Part shown: piece after piece, positions 1-5,459 of the stretch
Position numbering within the stretch: position 1 is the first letter of the stretch
How the letters are laid out: every line of letters starts with the position of its first letter
Source: Mesenet sp031546805
GTDB taxonomy: Bacteria > Pseudomonadota > Alphaproteobacteria > Rickettsiales > Anaplasmataceae
Length of the DNA stretch: 5,459 nucleotides
Direction of reading: 5' to 3'
Assembly: GCA_031546805.1 (NCBI GenBank)
Contig: JAVBJW010000062.1
Coordinates: 1 to 5,459, forward strand
Program-made: the position numbers and the translations under genes
The notes under the pieces: model-generated
Database searches by the model: none
What the model was told of the DNA's origin: nothing
What the model saw: the letters and a program-made list of their open reading frames with translations, nothing else

Positions 1-126
1 GCTTGGCTTTCCAATTTTAGACGCATGAGCAAAGATTATGAGCATTCTCCTCTTACTTCAAAAACCAATATCTTCTTTAATATGATTACCATCATGCTTC
101 ACAAATTAGCTCATTTTTTAGTTTGA
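1..126 (+). CDS. IS5-family transposase, C-terminal fragment (5' part outside window)
   Basis: Frame 1 is open from the window edge to TGA at 124-126 and gives 41 residues. It begins AWLSNFRRMSKDYEH and ends MITIMLHKLAHFLV. The WL-x-NFRR-x-SKDYE block followed by a short hydrophobic helix is the usual C-terminal end of IS5-family DDE transposases (IS427/IS1031-like), lying just after the last catalytic Glu. The catalytic residues themselves are upstream of the window. A transposase acts on its own element's terminal repeats, and the stop codon is followed almost at once by unrelated protein-coding sequence, so the IS right end should lie within a few bases. Whether the full transposase is intact cannot be seen. 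The family call rests on motif recognition only. Confidence 0.72.
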   Translation, partial: AWLSNFRRMSKDYEHSPLTSKTNIFFNMITIMLHKLAHFLV

Positions 127-140
127 AGACATGCTCTAAG
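121..140 (+). repeat. probable right terminal inverted repeat of the IS and insertion junction
   Basis: The transposase stop codon overlaps the stretch gtttgaagacatgctctaag. In compact IS5-type elements the terminal inverted repeat directly follows, or includes, the transposase stop. Read on the other strand, the end would start GAGCATGTCTTC, and a GAG start is common in this family. The TAA just beyond (137-139) could be a duplicated TNA-type target. The left end is outside the window, so neither the inverted repeat nor the target duplication can be confirmed, and the exact boundary is a guess within about ten bases. Confidence 0.35.
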
Positions 141-593
141 AGTAGTAAATATGAAGAAAAAAAAGATGAAAAGAATAGCTTAATTGATCTTACTAATGAA
201 TCACAAGAAAAACTACTAAATGAAGAAAAAGTTATATTTTAAGGAGAAGAAGTAAGTTTAAGTACATTGATGGATGAGGAATCAGGACATCTGATAGATG
301 CAGAAGTATTATCTAAGCTTATTAATGGTGGTGAAATAAAGATAGGTACTGTCCCTTCTGATTTAGGTGATGTTAAATACTACTATATTCATCGAATATT
401 TAATCGTCAGGTAAAAATTAAAGAAGACTTTAAGAAAGAAACATCTAGGTTTTTTGTTACTTATAATAGCCAAATTACTGAATCAAATCTTAAACAAAAT
501 CAAGATAAAGATATAGTGTTAATTTCTGATACAGATAATCATTTTGACAAATTATGTAATAATAAAAACTATGAAAAACATAATATTCACTGA
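126..593 (+). pseudogene. N-terminal module of the broken toxin gene, unknown function, with internal TAA
   Basis: Frame 3 is open from 126; the first few codons are probably IS DNA and gene-derived sequence starts near 141. It reads SSKYEEKKDEKNSLID, reaches TAA at 240-242, then continues in the same frame as GEEVSLSTLMDEESGHLIDA to TGA at 591-593. The later part (267-593, 108 residues from a TTG) is hydrophilic, Lys/Asn/Asp-rich, and has no signal peptide or membrane segment. The TTG at 267 is not credible as a start, because the AGGAG at 242-246 is about 20 bases upstream, too far for normal spacing, and coding-like sequence exists on both sides. CAA to TAA (Gln to stop) is the simplest origin of the first stop. 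I do not recognise a domain here. Its position before a NACHT module suggests a linker or sensor-proximal region of a larger protein. Confidence 0.6.
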
Positions 594-1070
594 TTCAAAA
601 AAGATGGTAACGAATTTATATGGCAACAATCTCATGGTGCTTTATCAAATTTACGTGAACTCGTAGATACAGAAAGCATTAGTGAATATCAGGTAAAAGA
701 AATTACTAATATTGCTGATAAGGTAGTAATTATCAGTGCAGAACCTGGAATGGGTAAATCTACTGTATTAACTAAGCTAGCAGAAAAAACGAAAAAATCT
801 GATCCTTCTTTATGGGTTGTAAGAATTAACTTAAATGATCATACAAAAAACCTAAGCGAGGTAAATTTTAATAACAATAAGGATCAAACTATTAATTTTC
901 TATTAGATATAGTAGATCTTAAAACTCCCTTGGAGAAAGAGCTGTTTAAACGCAGAGTTGGCAATCAAGGTAAAATAGCGTTGTTATTTGATGGATTTGA
1001 TGAGATTAGTCCTATGTATAAGGACAAAGTTATTGAATTACTGAAAATATCTTTAACTGGAGCCCTTTAA
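594..1070 (+). pseudogene. NACHT-like P-loop NTPase segment, truncated after Walker B
   Basis: Frame 3 continues directly after the TGA with FKKDGNEFIWQQSHGALSNL. It reaches a nucleotide-binding core: a strand VVIISA, then Walker A EPGMGKST (741-764), a strand LWVVRINLNDH (about 810-842), and Walker B IALLFDGFDEIS (about 975-1010). The hydrophobic strand followed by D-G-F-D-E is typical of NACHT/STAND ATPases, which switch between ADP- and ATP-bound states to drive oligomerisation. A start at ATG 750 would fall inside the P-loop, so it is not a real start. After Walker B only about 18 residues remain (MYKDKVIELLKIS) before TAA at 1068-1070. The sensor-1 arginine region and winged-helix part expected after Walker B are missing, so a deletion has probably joined this core to the ankyrin-like segment that follows. 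No active ATPase is expected. Confidence 0.8.
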
Positions 1071-1213
1071 GTTATGCTGATAAAGGTAGTTACTGGAATA
1101 TAGCTGAATCGCTTCTAAAAAAAGGAGCAAATGGCGATGACATGTTTGAAGCTATAGGCAGTATTAATAATTATGTTGTTGATGAAGGAGAAAAAACTTT
1201 GCTACTTATTTAG
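1037..1213 (+). pseudogene. Short ankyrin-like segment in frame 2 of the broken gene
   Basis: Frame 2 is open from 1037 to TAG at 1211-1213. From about 1058 it reads WSPLSYADKGSYWNIAESLL followed by KKGAN, which matches the ankyrin consensus pattern (W-x-PL-x-YA...G-x-x-x-IAE-LL-x-KGAN). The repeat is degenerate, and only one is present. It is followed by DDMFEAIGSINNYVVDEGEK. At the A6 run (1191-1196) the sense passes into frame 1, giving GEK-NFATYLEAGKVTITA. One missing A is enough to restore a continuous frame. Ankyrin arrays mediate binding to host proteins in Rickettsiales effectors; here an array, if it existed, has shrunk to a single remnant. This segment has no start codon or ribosome-binding site of its own. 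Confidence 0.6.
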
Positions 1214-2568
1214 AAGCAGGTAAAGTGACTATTACTGCTCGTGAGTACCTTGATAGTTTAAGAAATAATGCAGCGGATACAGCACAAGTGTTAGTACAAA
1301 CAACTAAAGTCATTCCATTTGCAGGCTCTAATAATGAAATTAAACATGCACAACAGATTCAAAAGATATTGTCTTCTGATATTGGAAATAAACTAAAGAG
1401 CTATGAACTGAGCAATTTACTTAAATCTCCTGTAGAACAGTCAATAAAAGCTCTGCCATATTATCTTGAAGTAGCAAACACCAAACACTGGCCAAATAGA
1501 CTAACTAATGCAGCAGGAAGAATCAGTATGGCTAAAGGGTTGTATGATGTTGCTCATTCGCTACGTTATGGTGACACTAAAGGTTTTTTACTTGGCTCTG
1601 GAGAAATGGGCTTCTCTTTATTCTCACAGCTTGTTGAAGATGGTATTGTAAAAATTACACCAAAGCTTATTAAACAAATGAAATTTGGCATCTTTTTTTC
1701 GAGAGGGTTTGCCGGAGTAATTACTAGTCCATTTGATATTTATGATTTAGTTAGTTCATCAATTGATTTGACAAATGCAGAAAAGGGTTCAAAGGAATGG
1801 CGAGCTAGTATAGCAGGAGTTACTTTTTCTGATATATCAGTAGTATCAGGTGTAGCTTTTACAGCACTTAGTAAGCCAGGAGCAGGAACTGTAGTTGGGC
1901 TTGGAATAATTATTGGCCAAGGCTTCTATAGTGGTGCCAGTATGGTCATTGAGTATAAAAAATATAAATTAACTACTAATCAAGAATTTCGTTTATTCTG
2001 GCATATATTTGCCTTACAGCTACCACCTGAAGATGTGCAATATCTTGCAGCAAGAAAAGATGTGGTAAATAAATTAGCTAAACAGGCATGGGAATTCTTG
2101 CAGAATAATACTCAAGTAGCTGCTTATGCTATGGGCCTTGGGGAGATTACTTTTAAGGATCATGATTCTTCTCGTGTTAAAAGAATGATAGGAATGATGG
2201 ATATGATGGTTGATATAGATCAAGCTGTATTTGAAGGAAGGAAGAGACACAATATTCATGTTCCTGATCATAGGGATTTAGGGAAAGCTATTGATACTAT
2301 TAAAGATGTAGTAATACCAAAACCAAAAACTGTCGTAGTGGAACCAAGTAGTGCATCTATTGATATGTCTAATATTAGTAATAATAAATACGGTAAAAAT
2401 CTATCACGTATTATTCCGACATCCCCATCTTCTGGAGCAGAAATGCTTTGTCTTCCAGCATTTACTCATCGGAATTATGAATATGATTATAGCTTTAAAC
2501 CAATATATAGTAATTCTCCTACAGCTATTTATCATTGTCATAATGCTATAATCGTAAGCATAATCTAG
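1186..2568 (+). CDS. Fragment of the broken toxin gene: possible pore-forming / membrane-insertion module
   Basis: Frame 1 is open from 1186 and ends at TAG 2566-2568. The GTG at 1225 gives 447 residues, but it lies inside the run ATYLEAGKVTITAREY, so it is not a native start. Numbered from that GTG, residues 30-150 are mostly helical and amphipathic. Residues 155-176 are hydrophobic and rich in Gly/Phe. Residues 206-240 form a hydrophobic pair of segments around a PGAG turn (VAFTALSKPGAGTVVGLGII), which looks like a helical hairpin able to enter a membrane. Residues 260-360 return to helical, charged sequence with Met-rich MIGMMDMMVDID. Toxins of the TcdA/TcdB-like pore-forming class carry such hairpins and occur in Rickettsiales mega-toxins; that assignment is inference without a profile search. 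The last residues after YHCHNA are out-of-frame read-through, because the protein sense moves to frame 3 near 2544-2565. Confidence 0.7.
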   Translation, partial: RRKNFATYLEAGKVTITAREYLDSLRNNAADTAQVLVQTTKVIPFAGSNNEIKHAQQIQKILSSDIGNKLKSYELSNLLKSPVEQSIKALPYYLEVANTKHWPNRLTNAAGRISMAKGLYDVAHSLRYGDTKGFLLGSGEMGFSLFSQLVEDGIVKITPKLIKQMKFGIFFSRGFAGVITSPFDIYDLVSSSIDLTNAEKGSKEWRASIAGVTFSDISVVSGVAFTALSKPGAGTVVGLGIIIGQGFYSGASMVIEYKKYKLTTNQEFRLFWHIFALQLPPEDVQYLAARKDVVNKLAKQAWEFLQNNTQVAAYAMGLGEITFKDHDSSRVKRMIGMMDMMVDIDQAVFEGRKRHNIHVPDHRDLGKAIDTIKDVVIPKPKTVVVEPSSASIDMSNISNNKYGKNLSRIIPTSPSSGAEMLCLPAFTHRNYEYDYSFKPIYSNSPTAIYHCHNAIIVSII

Positions 2569-4337
2569 CAACAAATCCAACAATGATGTTTGATTTAAGC
2601 TTTACAAATGATGGTTTGATAACTAGTAGTGGTCGCTATCACAACAACTTTATGATTGCTCAAGGTATAGCCAAGATATATGGTGGTAATTATACGAACA
2701 ATGTCTTTACTTTAACCAAAGATAATTTTACTGGAGCAATTATTGGTGGAACAGCAAATGCGACTAATGTGTTAGATGTTAGCCAGCTAAAGAGAAAAAC
2801 ATTATTTTATGCTGATAATAAAATTAGTACTCAAGAAATACTAAACGATAGAAGATCATCACAACAAATTAGTGTAACAAATATCAACCATTTTATTGGT
2901 AGAAGCGATAAAGCTGAACATATAAATTGTCAAAACATGAACAATAAAATGATGGTGGATAGCCGTGGTGGTAACAATAAAGATAGTGATGTTATCAATA
3001 ATTGTAGGCAAGTAGTAGTAACAGGAAGCACTAAAGTAGTAAGTAATGAACCTGATAATACTTTTTATATCAAGCCAAGTTCTGGTTATGCTGAAATTGA
3101 TGGCAAAGGATTTATAATATTTTCTGATACTGCATTATTACAAGAAGCTTCAAGTATTAGTTATTCAGCTATAAATAATACGTTATCTTTTGAGATTAAT
3201 TTTGAACAAAATAATGGAAGAAATAATAATATATTTACACTTGATATTCACAATTATAGAGATGGAGAGAATAATTATGTTATAGTTGATAAATATGGCA
3301 GTGTCATTGAACCATTGATTCAACCAAATTCCACAGAAGTAACTTACTTTAATTTAAAAGCAGAAACCAACTTAACTACAAAAGCTAAAGTTTCTGAGCG
3401 GTACAATGAAATCTCTCAAGCTAATAATTATACAGTCTATGGTATAGTTAAAGACGAAGCAGAACACTATATGATCTTTGGTTCTAAAGATAGTGATGTA
3501 ATACCATTAACTGAGAATGTGACCTTTGCACAAGGTAATGAAGAAGGTGATATCTATAATCTTATGCCTGATAAGCAAGTTAACGTTACAATCAATAATT
3601 ATGCTAAAGATCAAGCACTTGATATGCTATATTTACCTGTAGATTCAATAGAAGCAAATAAAGTTAAAAATGACTTATATGTTTCTACTGATAGTTACAA
3701 TGCAAACATTCAAATAGAAAATTACTTTAAAAATAGTAGCTATCGGCATTTAACAGTGACAGATCAAAATAAAAACACATTTTTACCATGGTTAAATAAT
3801 CAGTCTAAAGTTAAATTAATACCTTTCTTTCATGCAACAGAAGATCAGTACATGTTTTTATTATCAGCAGAAAAGGTAGCAAGTAATCCAGAAGTTATAG
3901 TTGATGCTAAATTAGAGGACATAAGATTTTATAGAAATGGCAATGACCTTATGTTAGTAGATGATAAACCACTGATAGTTAAGTTAGAAAACTTCTATAA
4001 CAGTCATGGAAATCTTACTCTAAATTTTTGGCATAATAATCATAAGGATAAACTTAACTCTAAACAGTTATCTGAGCTCGCAAAGCTGGCAATAAACTAT
4101 CAAGATGAGATAAAAAGCACATATTACGAAAATGTTAGAGAATATGTCAATCCTTATCATATTCATCATAATCAGAAGTTTGTTAATGGCAGTTTAACTA
4201 CAGTAGAACCAAGTGATAGACGAATAGGAGTGTTAGTACTGCAAGGTGATATTGCACCATCTAGTGTTAAGGTATCAGCAAATAACAATAATCTTATGTT
4301 TTTTAGTGCTCAAAACAATGCTACTATAAAGAGTTAG
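2541..4337 (+). CDS. Fragment of the broken toxin gene: beta-rich repeat region
   Basis: Frame 3 is open from just after TAA 2541-2543 to TAG 4335-4337. From ATG 2583 it gives 584 residues, but the sequence before it (RKHNLATNPT) reads naturally into it and there is no Shine-Dalgarno motif, so this ATG is not the native start. Early residues 32-69 (IYGGNYTNNVFTLTKDNF, then GAIIGGTANATNVLDV) resemble degenerate Gly-Asp-rich, RTX/beta-roll-like strands of secreted toxins. From residue 322 a unit of about 33 residues recurs four times. Asn is very abundant and Cys rare (residues 116 and 141 only). No catalytic motif, signal peptide or membrane helix was seen. The region would fit a long extracellular or translocated stalk between a pore module and a C-terminal domain, as an inference from domain order. 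The TAG falls within the fourth repeat, so it is a premature stop. Confidence 0.7.
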
Positions 4338-4391
4338 AATAATACAAATCATAGGATTTCTACATTAAGGTTTGAAGAAAAATCAATAGAA
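3546..4391 (+). repeat. Four diverged copies of a ~33-residue protein repeat
   Basis: Units begin at about 3546 (GDIYNLMPDKQVNVTINNYA), 3669 (NDLYVSTDSYNANIQIENYF), 3942 (NDLMLVDDKPLIVKLENFYN) and 4290 (NNLMFFSAQNNATIKS, TAG, then NNTNHRISTLRF). The shared pattern is [G/N]-[D/N]-[L/I]-[Y/M], a variable loop, an alternating strand ending I/L-x-N-[Y/F], then a second strand with L-x-L or L-T-V. Spacing between copies is uneven (123, 273 and 348 bases), so these are diverged units within a beta-rich domain rather than a tandem DNA repeat. In the fourth copy the amber codon aligns with the Glu of IENYF/LENFY, which suggests that a Glu (or Gln/Lys) codon was mutated. Confidence 0.55.
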
Positions 4392-4811
4392 GTGAGAAAA
4401 TTAGATAAATTTAATTTGTCTCAAGTTTCAGAAATTCAATCTTTAATAAATAAAGCAGCATTAAGTAACACTGCAAGTCAACAATTAGAGAAATTAGACG
4501 ATGAAGTAGTAAATGGCTTTAAGTATTTACTTGCAAGTACTAATATAGTAAATAAAGTTAATGTTTATAGTTGTTTGGGTTTTGACTCTGAAGAAGATCA
4601 ACAAGAGTTTGTTGTTGCATATATTAGTATTTACAACAAAGATACGCTGCAACAGGTTTTACAACATAGTCAAGTAGTAAAAGCATTAGTATGGTTGATG
4701 GTAAAAGGATATAGTGATTTATCATTAAAGGATACTGATAAAGAGAAACACTTATTACTAAAAGATCTTAGTCAATGCTATAATATAATTGATAAAAGGA
4801 TCGTCTTGTAG
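4338..4811 (+). CDS. Fragment of the broken toxin gene: helical segment, unknown function
   Basis: The same frame as the preceding fragment continues without a gap after the TAG (NNTNHRISTLRFEEKSIEVR) and runs to TAG 4809-4811. A GTG at 4392 would give 139 residues, but no ribosome-binding site precedes it and the sequence upstream is part of the repeat region. From residue 9 of that reading the sequence is helical with regular Leu/Ile/Val spacing (SEIQSLINKAALSNTASQQL and VVKALVWLMVKGYSDLSLKD). It has one Cys in VYSCLGFD, one near the end, and no membrane helix. I recognise no domain. At the A4 run near 4794-4797 the sense moves to frame 2, so ...NIIDK joins DRLVGHLEND; the residues after IDK (RIVL) are out of frame. 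It is probably a linker helical bundle between the repeat region and the latrotoxin-C-like end. Confidence 0.62.
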   Translation, partial: NNTNHRISTLRFEEKSIEVRKLDKFNLSQVSEIQSLINKAALSNTASQQLEKLDDEVVNGFKYLLASTNIVNKVNVYSCLGFDSEEDQQEFVVAYISIYNKDTLQQVLQHSQVVKALVWLMVKGYSDLSLKDTDKEKHLLLKDLSQCYNIIDKRIVL

Positions 4812-5459
4812 GACATTTAGAGAATGATAATGTAATATCAAAAGTAGAAAAGTTTATTAGGAACAATCAAGTAGAATTGAAAGAAAGAGTATTCGATAAT
4901 CTTCAATACGTTTTAAATGGTACTACTACAGCACATCACCGTAATCGTCGTGCCATCAATAGAGAAGGAGAGAATATTGCAAGTTCAGCTACAAGAACTG
5001 TATCAGGAATAAATAGTTTATTTGATTGGATAAAGGAAAAAAGCAACTTGTTAACATCAAATATAGTAAATCCAATAGGTAGATGGTTTACTGCTAGTAA
5101 AGATATATCTATCTCCAGTGAGAAAAAATCTTATAATTCTACAACTCAATACAACTCAAAATCAGTAGATTATTCACAGATTGATGTAAATGGTACAATA
5201 ATGTTACTTAATTTATTAATTAAAAAAGTTACAGGTCAAAAGTATATTTCTACAGCAGATCAACCTGTATCTTTGTTAGAAGCTCAAAGCTATACATTAA
5301 ACATTTCACAAAAATTTAAAAAAATAGTAGAGCAAGCTGCATTAAAAAGTAGCATATCAATGCATCGGTTAAATATTGATTTTATGGAAATGCAGAAAGA
5401 GGTTACTAGAAAAATCGTAAGTGGTAAATTTGATGAGATTGCAGGGGTTTTAAATTCAT
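4796..5459 (+). CDS. Latrotoxin C-terminal-domain-like end of the broken toxin gene (partial, runs off window)
   Basis: Frame 2 is open from 4796 to the last base, 221 codons with no stop and no native start. It begins KDRLVGHLENDNVISKVEKF. Next come HHRNRRAINREGENIASSAT (HHRNRR at 4934-4951), a Ser/Thr/Asn-rich linker, a short hydrophobic helix IMLLNLLIKKVTGQKY (from 5198), and a conserved-looking helical tail with EQAALKSSISMHRLNIDFME and GKFDEIAGVLNS. A basic cleavage-like motif followed by this helical tail matches what I remember of latrotoxin C-terminal-domain proteins of Wolbachia phage WO and Rickettsia. In spider latrotoxins the C-terminal part is removed by furin-type processing; RNRR fits R-x-[K/R]-R. 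A host-cell cleavage role here is inference. This stretch is joined to the fragment before it by a one-base frameshift at 4794-4797, so it probably cannot be translated from its own start. Confidence 0.75.

Larger units (their letters stand above)
126..5459 (+). pseudogene. Decayed giant multidomain toxin-like gene (NACHT / ankyrin-like / pore-like / repeat / latrotoxin-C-like), 5' end cut at the IS, 3' end beyond window
   Basis: One reading path covers about 1,780 codons. It runs in frame 3 (126-about 1055), frame 2 (to about 1196), frame 1 (to about 2550), frame 3 (to about 4797) and frame 2 to the window edge. In-frame stops lie at 240 (TAA), 591 (TGA) and 4335 (TAG). Coding sense continues past each stop in the same frame with no gap, promoter or ribosome-binding site, and each frameshift lets the protein run on in the neighbouring frame. 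No fragment has a convincing start of its own. Known Rickettsiales toxins combine NACHT, ankyrin, pore-forming and latrotoxin-C-terminal modules in very long proteins (family knowledge from memory). That this one came from such a toxin is inference; that it is broken is visible. Long fragments of 447 and 584 codons remain open, so decay looks recent. Sequencing error could explain some frameshifts but less easily the three stops. Confidence 0.85.

Noticed and set aside
241..272. AGGAG followed by TTG/ATG as a true gene start
   Set aside because: Spacing is about 20 bases, too long for a Shine-Dalgarno site, and the same frame is coding-like upstream of the TAA.
591..593. UGA read as tryptophan (alternative genetic code)
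   Set aside because: Trp fits the spot, but TAA and TAG also interrupt the same gene and the transposase ends on TGA, so a recoded genome is not supported.
1190..1198. Programmed -1 ribosomal frameshift at the A6 run
   Set aside because: In the incoming frame the codons are GAA AAA ACT, so the heptamer is not in the A-AAA-AAX register needed, and the locus has other inactivating lesions.
2074..2271. 65-codon ORF on the minus strand
   Set aside because: It lies wholly inside the well-supported plus-strand fragment, is rich in Ile/Ser/His as expected of an antisense shadow, and has no start signal.
2351..2551. 66-codon frame-2 ORF
   Set aside because: It is a hydrophobic shadow of frame 1, which shows better protein-like sequence here (SGAEMLCLPAF and YHCHNA).
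1..5459. tRNA, rRNA, CRISPR array, riboswitch or rho-independent terminator
   Set aside because: No cloverleaf, conserved rRNA stretch, spaced direct repeats or GC-rich hairpin with T run was seen by eye; the sequence is coding-like throughout.

Overview
The window is AT-rich (roughly two thirds A+T by eye) and coding-like on the + strand from end to end. The genes point to an obligate intracellular alphaproteobacterium of the Rickettsiales, with Rickettsia or Wolbachia the best guesses. The reasons are an IS5-type transposase tail, a NACHT-type P-loop NTPase segment followed by an ankyrin-like stretch, and a C-terminal region like the latrotoxin C-terminal domain known from Wolbachia prophage WO and Rickettsia accessory toxins. 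Species, and chromosome versus plasmid, cannot be settled from this window.

Layout: positions 1-126 are the last 41 codons of an IS transposase, and the IS probably ends around 127-140. Everything from there to the right edge reads best as one very large gene that has decayed. Its reading frame stays on the + strand but is broken by three in-frame stops (TAA 240-242, TGA 591-593, TAG 4335-4337) and four frameshifts (about 1037-1070, 1186-1213, 2541-2568 and 4796-4811). Across every stop the same frame continues with protein-like sequence. Across every frameshift the sense continues in the next frame. The apparent separate ORFs therefore start inside domains; for example, one starts at the Met within the Walker A loop.

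Ancestral domain order, left to right: a 5' part lost beyond the IS; a lysine/glutamate-rich N-terminal module of unknown function (about 141-720); a NACHT-like NTPase with Walker A (741-764) and Walker B (981-1007), cut off soon after Walker B; one degenerate ankyrin-like segment (about 1058-1130); a 450-residue region with a hydrophobic hairpin that could be a pore or membrane-insertion module (1186-2568); a beta-rich repeat region (2553-4391) with a roughly 33-residue unit seen four times; a helical segment (4392-4811); and a latrotoxin-C-like end with an RNRR putative processing site (4796 to the edge).

All four frameshifts have the same sign (net loss of one base modulo three), which fits the deletion bias known for Rickettsia pseudogenes. 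The window thus shows the remains of a giant modular toxin or effector next to a mobile element. No promoter, RNA gene, terminator or CRISPR array was found. No second gene was found after the IS, and no stretch of more than 300 bases lacks coding-like sequence.
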